In this document: positions 43,066 to 51,387 of the stretch, one piece after another
Numbering within the stretch: position 1 is the stretch's first letter
Layout of the letters: each line of letters begins with the position of its first letter
DNA from: Pseudonocardia oceani
GTDB taxonomy: Bacteria > Actinomycetota > Actinomycetes > Mycobacteriales > Pseudonocardiaceae
Length of the DNA stretch: 64,000 nt
Assembly (NCBI RefSeq): GCF_019263585.2
Contig: NZ_JADQDF010000001.1
Coordinates: forward strand, 4,340,001-4,404,000
Direction: 5' to 3'
The notes under the pieces: model-generated
The model's database searches: none
Told to the model about the DNA's origin: nothing
Seen by the model: the letters and a program-made list of their open reading frames with translations, nothing else
Program-made: the position numbers and the translations under genes

Positions 43066-44019
43066 TCAGGACCCCGCGGCGGACCGCAGCTCGTCGGCGG
43101 TGGGTGGGTCGGCCCCGCGCCGCGAGCAGGTGATGGCCGCGGCCCGCGCGGCGAGGTCGAGCAGGGCGTCGAGCCGTTCGGCGTCGAGCGCGCGCAGGGC
43201 GTCGCGCCGGTCGGCTCCCAGCAGGTCGCGCTCGTGCAGCCCGGCGAGCAGCGCGGCCGAGAACGTGTCGCCCGCTCCGACGGTGTCGACCACCGTGACC
43301 GCCACCCCCGGCCGCCGCGTGCGCAGCCCCGCCGCGGTGCCGGCGAGCACGCCGTCGCCGCCCAGGGTGACCGCGACGAGCGCCGGCCCCCGCGCGATCC
43401 AGTCCTCCAGCGCGGCCTCCGGCGAGAGCCCGAGCCACTCGAGGTCCTCCGAGCTGACCTTGACGACGTCGGCCACGCCCAGCAGCGCGTGCACCCCGCG
43501 CAGGACGTCGGCGGGGTCGCCCATCAGCAGCGGGCGGCAGTTCGGGTCGTAGCTGACGGTCGCGGTGGCCGCCGCCCGGGCGAGCATCGCGCGCAGCGGG
43601 CGGTCGCCGGGTGCCGTGGTCAGGGCGAGCGAGCCGGAGTGCACCGCGACGACGGGGCCGTCGAGCGCGCCCGCGAGCTCGTCGTCGGTCCACTGCCAGT
43701 CGGCGGTGCCGGCGATGCGGAAGTCGTAGCTCGGCACGCCCTCGTCGTCGACGGTGACCAGCGCCATCGACGTCTGCTCGACGGCCGGCACGACGTGGTC
43801 GAGCTGCACGCCGTTGTCGGCGAGGTGCGCGCGCATGCGGGCGCCGAGCGGGTCGCCGGCCAGGCGGGCGAGCATCCGCGCGGGGACGCCGAGCCGCGCG
43901 AGCCCGACCGCGACGTTCGCCGGGCTCCCGCCGGGCGCGATCTCCAGGTACCCGCCGACCGGGGCGGGCACCAGGTCGACGAGCGCCTCGCCCGCGACGG
44001 CGACGATCCCGTCAGCCAC
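43066..44019 (-). CDS. PfkB-family carbohydrate kinase (fructokinase-like)
   Basis: 317 residues from GTG at 44019, overlapping the SRPBCC stop by eight bases. The N-terminal GEALVDLVPAPVG and GGSPANVAVGLARLGVP segments and the C-terminal ATP/catalytic DTVGAGDTFSAALLAGL (catalytic Asp in GAGD) are typical of ribokinase-family sugar kinases such as fructokinase. The sugar is not determined. It is translationally linked to a polyketide-cyclase-like gene. Confidence 0.92.
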   Translation of the reverse strand: MADGIVAVAGEALVDLVPAPVGGYLEIAPGGSPANVAVGLARLGVPARMLARLAGDPLGARMRAHLADNGVQLDHVVPAVEQTSMALVTVDDEGVPSYDFRIAGTADWQWTDDELAGALDGPVVAVHSGSLALTTAPGDRPLRAMLARAAATATVSYDPNCRPLLMGDPADVLRGVHALLGVADVVKVSSEDLEWLGLSPEAALEDWIARGPALVAVTLGGDGVLAGTAAGLRTRRPGVAVTVVDTVGAGDTFSAALLAGLHERDLLGADRRDALRALDAERLDALLDLAARAAAITCSRRGADPPTADELRSAAGS

Positions 44020-44455
44020 GCACGGCGCCGTCGAGGTTGGCCAGCACGCCGTCGTAGATCCTGGCCAGGCCCTTCGGGGCGAACAGCCGCTCGAAGAACC
44101 CGCCGATGCCGCCGGCGCCGTTCCACGTCGAGGTGACGGTGACGGTGCTGCGGTTCGTGCCCTCCGACCGCACGCGCCACGTCGTCACCATGCTGGAGTT
44201 GGCGTCGCGCTCGACGAGGGTGGTGTGGTCGGGGGCCTCGACGTCGACGAGCTGATCGCGCACCCGCTTCTCGGTGGCCGCGAGCTTCCAGTGCACCCGG
44301 CTGCCCGCCCCCTGCCCGCCCGACTCGACCCGGTACTCGGTGAACCGGTCGGTCAGGATCTGCGGCCGGACCTTCTCGTAGTCCGCGAGCGCCGCGCTGA
44401 TGTCGGTCGCGGGGGCGTCGATCACGCGTTCGGCCGTCGCCGTCACCTGTGCCAT
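44012..44455 (-). CDS. SRPBCC (polyketide cyclase/START-like) family protein
   Basis: 147 residues from ATG at 44455. The domain shows the usual N-terminal AERVIDAPATDISAALADYEK, a central strand series (TEYRVESGGQGAGSRVHWKL) and a C-terminal amphipathic helix. These are small ligand-binding proteins of unknown specificity. It sits in an overlapping pair with the PfkB kinase. Confidence 0.85.
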   Translation of the reverse strand: MAQVTATAERVIDAPATDISAALADYEKVRPQILTDRFTEYRVESGGQGAGSRVHWKLAATEKRVRDQLVDVEAPDHTTLVERDANSSMVTTWRVRSEGTNRSTVTVTSTWNGAGGIGGFFERLFAPKGLARIYDGVLANLDGAVRG

Positions 44456-44480
44456 GGCGCCATCCTGCCCGGTGACCGGC

Positions 44481-45389
44481 TCAGGACGGGGCGGGGGCCT
44501 CCCAGCCCTCCTGGCTCGCCCGCACGCCCGACCACTGCTTGCCCCACTCGGTGACCTCGGCGGCCGGGCTGTCGTCGAGGTCGTCGGCGACCTCCCGCAC
44601 CCTGGGGTGCGCAGGCGGCAGGACGACCCGCGCCTGCGCGGCGGTGACGCGCAGCGCGGCGGCGATCTGCCCGGCCGCGCCCGCCGCGTTCTCGACGGCC
44701 CCGAGGAGCTCGGAGATCTCGTGCGCGATGCGCCCGCCGAGCGTGAGGGCCTCGCCGACGGCCCATCCGGTGAGGACCGCGACGCTGCCGCCGAAGGTGA
44801 AGAACGCGGAGACGGCCGCGACGACGACCTGCTTCGCGAGCCACCAGACGAAGTCGGCGATCCGGTCGCGGATCAGGGCGCGGGTGGTGCCGACCATCGC
44901 GCCGGTGCCCAGGACCAGCTCGGCGAGCGCCTCGGCGTCGTCGCCCGCTCGGTGCAGGCGGTCGGTGAAGCCCGCGACCGCGCCCCCGTACGCCTCGCGC
45001 GTCGCGCCGTCCCATCCCGGGACCGCGGCGGCGCCGTCGGCGTAGGCCATGGCCGCGCGGTGCAGCTCCGTCCCGACGTTGTGCCAGGTCCGAGCCTGCG
45101 CCGCGATCTGCGTGGGGTCGCCGGCCAGCGCGTCGAGCGGCTCGTGCAGGAAGTCCACGTGCTCGATCAGCCAGCCCAGCCCGGCCGTGGCGAGCGCACC
45201 GAATGGGTCGGCCAGGGTGCCGAGCGCGTCGAGGCCGAGCCCGGCGGTGGAGAACATGATCTGGGCCGGGTCCGCGGCGGCCCACGCCGCGCCGACGTCG
45301 GTGGTGCTCGAGTACAGGCCGGCGCCCTCGGCGCTGTCCCACGCCACCTGGTCCTCGTTCTCGGGCTCGACGATCAGCGGGTTCGTCAC
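44481..45389 (-). CDS. WXG100-like type VII secretion target, 302 residues
   Basis: 302 residues from GTG at 45389, in a GTGA overlap with the previous gene. A helical N-terminal region carries PGWDGATREAYGG, the WXG motif with its helix-loop-helix, followed by a hydrophobic stretch VVVAAVSAFFTFGGSVAVL that may be membrane-interacting. This layout is like WXG100/PPE-like substrates or accessory proteins of actinobacterial type VII secretion. No toxin domain is recognisable at the C-terminus. No ESX ATPase genes are in the window. Confidence 0.68.
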   Translation of the reverse strand: MTNPLIVEPENEDQVAWDSAEGAGLYSSTTDVGAAWAAADPAQIMFSTAGLGLDALGTLADPFGALATAGLGWLIEHVDFLHEPLDALAGDPTQIAAQARTWHNVGTELHRAAMAYADGAAAVPGWDGATREAYGGAVAGFTDRLHRAGDDAEALAELVLGTGAMVGTTRALIRDRIADFVWWLAKQVVVAAVSAFFTFGGSVAVLTGWAVGEALTLGGRIAHEISELLGAVENAAGAAGQIAAALRVTAAQARVVLPPAHPRVREVADDLDDSPAAEVTEWGKQWSGVRASQEGWEAPAPS

Positions 45390-45679
45390 GACGGTCCGCC
45401 GAGCAGGCCGCGGTTGTGCGCCTCGGTGCGCCGGTAGCCGTCCTGGGTGGCGCGCAGGCCCTCGGCGAAGCGCGCGCCCGCAGCAGCCAGCTCGCCGACG
45501 GCCCGGGAGGCGTCGGCGGCCGCCTGCGTCGCGGCACCGGCGAAGACCGTGCCGATGACCCCGTAGGCGGCGCGGTCCAGCGGCCGCCCGGCCTGCGAGG
45601 CGCGCTCCAGCGCGGTGACCACGTGCTCCTCGACCCACGCGATGTGGTCGTCGACGCCCGTGAAGACGAAGCCGTCCAT
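45386..45679 (-). CDS. Type VII secretion target-like protein (EspC/DUF2580-type), 97 residues
   Basis: 97 residues from ATG at 45679, in a TGATG overlap with the YbaB-like gene. It is almost fully helical and has repeated alanine-rich heptads (TQAAADASRAVGELAAAGAR) and a C-terminal GYRRTEAHNRG, typical of ESX-secretion-associated proteins. It probably partners the 302-residue neighbour. Assignment rests on size, helicity and context. Confidence 0.62.
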   Translation of the reverse strand: MDGFVFTGVDDHIAWVEEHVVTALERASQAGRPLDRAAYGVIGTVFAGAATQAAADASRAVGELAAAGARFAEGLRATQDGYRRTEAHNRGLLGGPS

Positions 45680-45975
45680 CACGCCTCCAGCAGCGGTGCG
45701 ACGGCCTCCGCCACCAGCCGGTCGACCTCCGCCTGCGCCCGTGCGGCGGTCTCGACGACGAGCGCCGCGAGCTGCACCCGCGTCAGCTCGGCGCTGCGTT
45801 CGGCGAGCTCGAGCCGGCGCAGCGCCCCGCCGGGCGCGACGGTGACCGTGACGGCCCCGTCCGCGCTGGCCGCCGTGCCCTCGACGCCCGCGAGCACGAC
45901 CCGCGCCCGGTCGGCCCGGGACGTGAGGTCCGCGAGGCGGTGCTGGTAGCCGTCCAGCCACTGTCGTCCGTCCAT
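45679..45975 (-). CDS. YbaB/EbfC-like nucleoid-associated-type protein
   Basis: 98 residues from ATG at 45975. The sequence RVVLAGVEGTAASADGAVTV, then VAPGGALRRLEL and the C-terminal helix, matches the YbaB fold. In actinomycetes YbaB-like proteins commonly precede ESX/type VII genes. It starts a three-gene overlapping unit and is divergent from an asparaginase gene. Confidence 0.8.
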   Translation of the reverse strand: MDGRQWLDGYQHRLADLTSRADRARVVLAGVEGTAASADGAVTVTVAPGGALRRLELAERSAELTRVQLAALVVETAARAQAEVDRLVAEAVAPLLEA

Positions 45976-46055
45976 GGGCGCGGACCGTACGGAGCCCGCG
46001 CCGTCCCCGTGGCCGTTCAGAGGAATCCGGCCGCGCTCCCGTAGCGTCCCGGCCC

Positions 46056-47003
46056 GTGATCGACGATCGGGCGCAGGCCCTGGCCCACGTGGTGCGCGGC
46101 GGAGCGGTGGAGTCGGTGCACCGCGGGCACCTCGTGGCGCTCGACGGCGGCGGCGCGGTCGTGCTGCACCGCGGCGACCCCGGCGCCACGGTCTTCGCGC
46201 GGTCCGCGCTCAAGCCGGTGCAGGCCGTCGCGATGCTGCGCACCGGGCTCGACCTCGACGGCGAGCTCCTCGCCCTCGCCTGCGCCAGCCACTCCGGCGA
46301 GCCGCGCCACGTCGACGGGGTCCGGCGCATCCTGGCCGGCGCCGGCCGCACCGAGGACGACCTGGCCAACACCCCCGCCTTCCCGCTCGGCGAGGACGTC
46401 GGCGCGACCTGGCGGGCCGACGGGTTCGGACCGTCGTCGCTCGCGCAGAACTGCTCGGGCAAGCACGCCGGGATGATCGCGACCTGCGTCGGGGCGGGGT
46501 GGCCCGTCGACGGCTACCGCGACCCGGCGCACCCGCTGCAGGAGGCGATCCGGGCGACGGTGCAGGAGCTCACCGGCGACGTCGCCGAGCACGTCACCGT
46601 CGACGGCTGCGGCGCCCCGCTGTACTCCTGCACCCTCACCGGCCTCGCGCACGCGTTCGCGCGGCTGGTGCTCGCCGAGCCCGGCACGCCCGAGCACCGG
46701 GTGGCGGCCGCGATGTCGGCGCACCCGGAGTGGGTCGGCGGGCTGGGCCGCGACGTCAGCGCGCTCATGGCCGGCGTGCCCGGGCTGGTCGCGAAGGACG
46801 GGGCCGAGGGCGTGTTCGCGGCGGCGCTGCCCGACGGCGGGGCGGTGGCGGTGAAGGTGCTCGACGGGGCCGCCCGCCCGCTGCCGGTGGTGGTGTCCGA
46901 GGCCCTGCGCGCCCTGGGCGCCGACGTCCCGGAGGAGCTGGGCCGCCGTCCGGTGCTGGGCGGGGGAGAGCCGGTGGGGGAGGTGCGGGCGGTCCTGCGC
47001 TGA
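46056..47003 (+). CDS. L-asparaginase II family protein
   Basis: 315 residues from GTG at 46056. The sequence has HRGHLVALDGGGAVVLHRGD, FARSALKPVQAVAMLRTG, ACASHSGEPRHVDGVRRIL and NCSGKHAGMIATC, the family's conserved segments. This is the asparaginase II (thermolabile, not Rossmann) type; it hydrolyses asparagine or related amides to aspartate and ammonia. Soluble, without a signal peptide. It is monocistronic as far as seen. Confidence 0.93.
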   Translation: MIDDRAQALAHVVRGGAVESVHRGHLVALDGGGAVVLHRGDPGATVFARSALKPVQAVAMLRTGLDLDGELLALACASHSGEPRHVDGVRRILAGAGRTEDDLANTPAFPLGEDVGATWRADGFGPSSLAQNCSGKHAGMIATCVGAGWPVDGYRDPAHPLQEAIRATVQELTGDVAEHVTVDGCGAPLYSCTLTGLAHAFARLVLAEPGTPEHRVAAAMSAHPEWVGGLGRDVSALMAGVPGLVAKDGAEGVFAAALPDGGAVAVKVLDGAARPLPVVVSEALRALGADVPEELGRRPVLGGGEPVGEVRAVLR

Positions 47004-47010
47004 CCTGCCC

Positions 47011-47070
47011 GCGAGTCGGGGTGTGGTGGCGGGTGAGTCGCGGTCCCGCTGTGGGCGAGTCGGGATGTGG
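47011..47070. repeat. GCGAGTCGGG repeat words between asparaginase and FKBP genes
   Basis: GCGAGTCGGGGTGTGG (47011-47026) recurs as GCGAGTCGGGATGTGG (47055-47070), with a weaker copy (GGTGAGTCGCGG) in between. These are reverse complements of the CCCCGACTCGCG words in the 35.8 kb and 42.4 kb gaps. No gene is present in the 125-base gap. Confidence 0.65.
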
Positions 47071-47128
47071 CTGTGCACGAGCCGGGCCCGGCTGCGGCGA
47101 CGACCGCGCTGCGTGGTCTGCTGGCCGG

Positions 47129-47674
47129 ATGAGACGGCTCCTGCTCCCCGCACTCCTCGTCGTGACGCTCGCCGGTTGCGGCGGCGCCGCCGAGACCGCC
47201 GCCCCCACCGCCGCGTCCCCGTCCGCCGCCCCGTCGGCCGCCGCCACCGCGGCCGCCCCCGCCGGGCCCGAGGGCGGCGTCCCCGGCCTCACCGGCGAGC
47301 CCGCCGACCTCACGGCCCCGACCCAGGCCGGCCCCGGCACCGGGGCCCCGCCGACCGAGCTCCTCACCGAGGACGTCGTCGTCGGCGAGGGCGCGGCCGC
47401 GACGCAGGCCGACACGGTGCAGGTCCGCTACACCGGCACGCTCTGGTCGGACGGGTCGGTCTTCGACAGCTCCTGGTCGCGCGGCGACGAGCCGATCGAG
47501 TTCCCGCTCGACCGGGTCGTGCCGGGCTTCTCCCAGGGCATCGAGGGCATGGCGCCCGGCGGCCGCCGGGTCATCGTCATGCCGCCGGACCTGGCCTACG
47601 GCGACAACCCGCCCCCCGGCCTCCCCGCCGGCGCCACCCTCGTGTTCGTGGTGGACCTGGTGGCGATCAGCTGA
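47129..47674 (+). CDS. FKBP-type peptidyl-prolyl isomerase, lipoprotein
   Basis: 181 residues from ATG at 47129. A lipoprotein signal peptide ends at LVVTLAGCGG (Cys at about residue 17). An Ala/Pro/Thr-rich linker to about residue 75 is followed by the FKBP domain: VQVRYTGTLWSDGSVFDSSW, IEGMAPGGRRVIVMPPDLAYG and LPAGATLVFVVDL. It should catalyse cis-trans proline isomerisation at the outer face of the membrane. It converges on copA across a palindrome. Confidence 0.92.
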   Translation: MRRLLLPALLVVTLAGCGGAAETAAPTAASPSAAPSAAATAAAPAGPEGGVPGLTGEPADLTAPTQAGPGTGAPPTELLTEDVVVGEGAAATQADTVQVRYTGTLWSDGSVFDSSWSRGDEPIEFPLDRVVPGFSQGIEGMAPGGRRVIVMPPDLAYGDNPPPGLPAGATLVFVVDLVAIS

Positions 47675-47681
47675 TCCGGCG

Positions 47682-47747
47682 GTGATCACCGGGAGTGCGA
47701 CGTGGTGGTCGTGTCGACGACCGTGGCGACACACTCCCGACGATCAC
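47682..47747. repeat. Imperfect palindrome between FKBP and copA
   Basis: The left arm starts GTGATCACCGGGAGTGCG (47682-47699) and the right arm ends ACTCCCGACGATCAC (47733-47747). The arms pair along about 30 bases with several mismatches. It sits between convergent stops (47674 and 47744) and overlaps the last codon of copA. The same word GTGATC...GGGAGTG occurs in the 35.7 kb gap. Confidence 0.65.
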
Positions 47748-49938
47748 CGCGCCGCCCGGAACCCCCGCAACCGCAGGCTGTTCGCCACCACGAACACCGA
47801 GCTGAACGCCATCGCCGCCCCGGCGATCATGGGGTTGAGCAGGCCCGACGCCGCCAGCGGCAGGGCCGCCACGTTGTAGGCGAACGCCCAGAACAGGTTC
47901 CCCTTGATCGTGCCCAGGGTGCGGCGGGACAGGCGGATGGCGTCGCCGACGGCCCGCAGATCGCCGCGCACCAGGGTGAGGTCGCTCGCCTCGATCGCGA
48001 CGTCGGTGCCGGTGCCCATCGCGAGGCCGAGGTCGGCCTGGGCGAGCGCGGCCGCGTCGTTGACGCCGTCGCCCACCATCGCGACGACCCGCCCCTCGTC
48101 CTGCAGCCGCTTGACGACGTCGAGCTTGTCGGCCGGCAGCACCTCGGCGATCACCTCGTCGATCCCACCTCCGCCGCGACCGCGTGCGCGGTGGTCGCGT
48201 TGTCGCCGGTGAGCAGCACCGGCCGCAGGCCGAGGCGGCGCAGCTGGGCGACGGCCTCGCGCGAGGTCGGCTTCACCGTGTCGGCGACGACGAGCACCGC
48301 CCACGGCTCCCCGTCCACCGCGACGACGACGGCGGTCCGGCCCTCCCCGAGCGCGGTCTCCAGCGCCTCGGGCAGCGGCGCGTCGACGAGCGCGCGGCGC
48401 CCGACCACGACCTCGCGGCCGTCGACGGTGCCCCGCACGCCGAGCCCCCCGACGTTCACGAACGCACCGACCTCGGGCAGCGGCCCCCGCTCCCGCGCCC
48501 CCGCGACGACGGCCGCGGCGACCGGGTGCTCCGACGCCGCCTCCACCGCGCCGGCCAGGCGCAGCGCGAGGTCGGCGTCGACCCCGTCGGCGACGTGCAC
48601 GCCGACCAGCGCCATCCGGCCGGTCGTGACCGTGCCGGTCTTGTCGAGCACCACGGTGTCGACGCGGCGGGTCGACTCCAGCACCTCCGGGCCCTTGATC
48701 AGGATGCCCAGCTGCGCACCGCGCCCGGTGCCGACCAGCAGCGCCGTCGGCGTGGCCAGCCCGAGCGCGCACGGGCACGCGACGATCAGGACCGCGACCG
48801 CCGCGGTGAACGCCGTCGCCGCCCCCGCGCCGGTGCCGAGCCAGAAGCCCAGCGTGGCCGCGGCCAGCGCGATGACGACGGGCACGAACACCCCGGACAC
48901 GCGGTCGGCCAGGCGCTGCACCTGCGCCTTCCCGCTCTGCGCCTCCTCGACGAGCCTCGCCATCTGCGCGAGCTGGGTGTCGCCGCCGACGCGGGTGGCC
49001 CGCACGACGAGCCGCCCGCCGGAGTTGACGCACGACCCGACGACGGCGTCGCCCGGCCCGACCTCGACCGGCACGGGCTCGCCGGTCAGCATCGACGCGT
49101 CGACGGCGGAGCTGCCGTCCTCGACGACCCCGTCGGTCGCGATCTTCTCTCCGGGCCGCACGACGAACCGGTCGCCGACGCGCAGCGCGTCGGTCGGCAC
49201 CCGGGTCTCGACGCCGGCCCGGAGCACGGCGACGTCCTTCGCCCCCAGCTCCAGCAGCGTCCGCAGCGCCGCCCCGGCCTGCCGCTTGGACCGCGCCTCG
49301 AACCAGCGCCCGGCCAGCAGGAACGTCGTGACGCCGGTGGCGACCTCGAGGTAGATGTTGCCGGCGCCGTCGCTCGGGGAGATCGTCAGCTCGAAGGGGT
49401 GCACCATCCCGGGCGTGCCGGCGGTGCCCCAGAGCAGGGCGTAGAGCGACCACGCGAACGCGGCCAGCACGCCCATCGACACCAGCGTGTCCATCGTGGC
49501 GGCGCCGTGGCGCAGGTTGGTCCAGGCGGCGCGGTGGAACGGCGCCGCCGCCCAGACGACGACCGGCCCGGACAGCGCCAGCACGATCCACTGCCAGTAC
49601 GTGAACTGCCACGCCGGCACCATCGACAGCGCGACGACCGGCACCGTCAGCACGATCGAGGTGACCAGCCGCTCGCGCAGCGGGTCGGCCTCCTCGGCGG
49701 GCACGGGGTCGGCCTCGGGCAGCGCCGCGGTGTACCCGGCCGCCTCCACCTGCGCGACGAGCACCGCAGGGTCGACGCCGCCGGGCGCCTGCACGCGCGC
49801 CTTCTCGGTGGCGTAGTTGACGCTGGCGCTGACGCCGTCGAGCTTGTTGAGCTTGCGCTCGACGCGGTTCGCACAGGACGCGCACGTCATCCCGCCGATC
49901 GCCAGCTCGATCTCGGTCACGGGGAGCGTCGCGGTCAT
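47744..49938 (-). pseudogene. copA: Copper-translocating P-type ATPase CopA, frameshifted
   Basis: The N-terminal frame (ATG at 49938, in ATGA overlap with the upstream gene) gives an HMA domain with GGMTCASCANR (Cys19, Cys22), the TGEP loop, the CPC membrane motif (VLIVACPCALGLATPTA) and the DKTGT phosphorylation site, then stops at 48151. The other frame continues from about 48165 with VIAEVLPADK, GDGVND and the last two membrane helices, stopping at 47744. The join lies at 48164-48166, where the minus strand reads GGAGGTGGGATCGAC; one extra G would restore AAEVGIDEVIAE. The interruption removes the hinge GDGVND motif, so the truncated product should be inactive. A homopolymer sequencing error is a real alternative. 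Confidence 0.9.
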
Positions 49939-50837
49939 CGGGGTGCCTCCTCGTGCGAGTGCGGCAGCAGTTCGGGATCGACAGGAGCGGCGGCCCCGGA
50001 CGTCGGCACCGTGAACTCCGCGGTCCGCACGACCCCGCCGTGCGAGAAGTCCAGGAACAGCCGGTAGACGGCCTCGCTCGGCACCTCGGCCACGAACCCG
50101 ATCGCGGGCCCGGCCGGGCCGTCGGCGGGGTGGACGTGCAGGTAGGCGAGGTCGCCCCCGCGCAGCGCGACGAGGTGACCGTAGGCGCCGAGGTAGGGGT
50201 CGAGGTCGGTGACGGGCGCGCCGTCGCGGTTCACGGTGAGCGTGACGGGCGACGCGCGCCCGGCGGTGAGCTCGCCGTCGAGGGTGACGGTGTAGCCGTC
50301 GACCTCGGCCGTGCGGCTCGGCGCGTGCTCCACCGGCGTGAAGGTGCCGGGCACCGCCACGTCGACGCCCAGGGTGACGGGCTCGCCGCCGGTGGGGGCG
50401 AAGTCGGCGAAGGCGCGGTAGCTGCCGCCCTCGGGCAGGTCCAGCGGCACGCTCCACGTGCCGTCGGCGGCCATCTCCGGGTGGACGTGCCGGAAGCCGG
50501 TGCCGTCGCGGCGCACCACGACCAGGTGCATCCGCTTCTCGTGCTCGACGTCGAACGCGGTGACCGGGGCGCCGTCGGGGCCGGTGATCCGGAACGCGAA
50601 CGGGCCGCCGGTGTGCGTGGTGGCGGCCGGGTCGAGCGTGTAGCCGTGCTCGGTGCGGGCCAGCCCGGCGGGCAGGCCCGGTGCCTCCGTGACGGTGCCG
50701 CCGTGGACGTCCCCGTGGGCCGCTGCGGCGGGTGCCGCGGCGACCGGGGGACCGACAGCGGATCCGACGCCGAACGCCCCGGCCGTGACCAGGACGAGCG
50801 CCGCACCGTAGACGGTCAGCGTGACTGCGGGTCGCAT
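49935..50837 (-). CDS. Exported histidine-motif protein of the copper operon
   Basis: 300 residues from ATG at 50837, two bases after copZ. An N-terminal hydrophobic segment (about 5-30) is a signal peptide or anchor. Repeated histidine motifs (HGDVHGG, EHEKRMHLVVVRRDG, FRHVHPEM, AYLHVHPADG) lie on beta-rich repeats, and the C-terminus is HSHEEAPR. The pattern suggests an extracytoplasmic metal-binding protein, plausible as a copper buffer or donor. I do not recognise a named family. It is between copZ and copA in one operon. Confidence 0.72.
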   Translation of the reverse strand: MRPAVTLTVYGAALVLVTAGAFGVGSAVGPPVAAAPAAAAHGDVHGGTVTEAPGLPAGLARTEHGYTLDPAATTHTGGPFAFRITGPDGAPVTAFDVEHEKRMHLVVVRRDGTGFRHVHPEMAADGTWSVPLDLPEGGSYRAFADFAPTGGEPVTLGVDVAVPGTFTPVEHAPSRTAEVDGYTVTLDGELTAGRASPVTLTVNRDGAPVTDLDPYLGAYGHLVALRGGDLAYLHVHPADGPAGPAIGFVAEVPSEAVYRLFLDFSHGGVVRTAEFTVPTSGAAAPVDPELLPHSHEEAPR

Positions 50838-50839
50838 CG

Positions 50840-51046
50840 TCAGGCGGCCACGACGTACCCCGCCTCCGCGACGGCGGCGCGCACGGCGCCCTCGTCGAGG
50901 GGGGCGGTGCTGCGGACGGTGACGACGCCGGTCGGGAGGTCCACGGCCACGGCGGTGACGCCGTCGATCTCGGTGATCTCCTCGGTGACCGACGCGACGC
51001 AGTGCTCGCAGGTCATGCCGGAGACGGTCCAGGTGTGCTCGGTCAT
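50840..51046 (-). CDS. copZ: Copper chaperone, HMA domain
   Basis: 68 residues from ATG at 51046, with AAGGAAGAG upstream. The whole protein is one HMA ferredoxin-like fold with the metal loop GMTCEHC (Cys13 and Cys16) and a YVVAA end. It carries Cu(I) to CopA-type ATPases and/or CsoR. It follows csoR after a short gap containing three 15-base repeats. Confidence 0.94.
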   Translation of the reverse strand: MTEHTWTVSGMTCEHCVASVTEEITEIDGVTAVAVDLPTGVVTVRSTAPLDEGAVRAAVAEAGYVVAA

Positions 51047-51061
51047 GCGATCTCTTCCTTC

Positions 51062-51106
51062 GCTGCGTGGGGGAGTGCTGCGTGGGGGAGTGCTGCGTGG
51101 GGGAGT
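51062..51106. repeat. Three perfect 15-bp tandem repeats between copZ and csoR
   Basis: GCTGCGTGGGGGAGT occurs three times without interruption at 51062-51076, 51077-51091 and 51092-51106. The unit is a multiple of three. The array runs into the csoR stop codon (51106-51108). Confidence 0.9.
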
Positions 51107-51387
51107 CAGGAGCGGACGAGGCGCGCGATGGCCGCGCTGGCCTCGGCGACCTTGTCGTCGGCCGCCTGCCCGCCCTGCGCCACGGCCTCGGTGACGCAGT
51201 GGCGCAGGTGCTCGTCGAGCAGGCCCAGCGCCACGGCCTCGAGGGCCTTGGTGGCGGCGGAGACCTGCGTGAGCACGTCGATGCAGTACTTGTCGTCCTC
51301 GATCATCCTGGCGATGCCGCGCACCTGGCCCTCGATGCGCTTCATGCGCTTGAGGTACGCGTCCTTGTCCTGGGCGTATCCGTTCAC
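51106..51387 (-). CDS. csoR: Copper-sensing repressor CsoR
   Basis: 93 residues from GTG at 51387, overlapping the stop of the upstream ATPase. The metal ligands Cys35, His60 and Cys64 (KYCIDVLTQ, EHLRHCV) match the Cys-His-Cys set of actinobacterial CsoR, and the helix-1 residues KRMKRIEGQVRGIARMIE are conserved. The repressor releases DNA when Cu(I) binds. A perfect 8-1-8 palindrome upstream of copB is its likely operator. Confidence 0.95.
   Translation of the reverse strand: MNGYAQDKDAYLKRMKRIEGQVRGIARMIEDDKYCIDVLTQVSAATKALEAVALGLLDEHLRHCVTEAVAQGGQAADDKVAEASAAIARLVRS

Noticed and set aside
42290..44136. Repeat-rich reading frames over the 22-bp array
   Set aside because: All frames become repeats because of the 22-bp unit; no protein family is visible.
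48151..48190. Programmed frameshift in copA
   Set aside because: There is no slippery heptamer plus stem-loop; the join sits in a simple G run and the upstream product would lack essential motifs.
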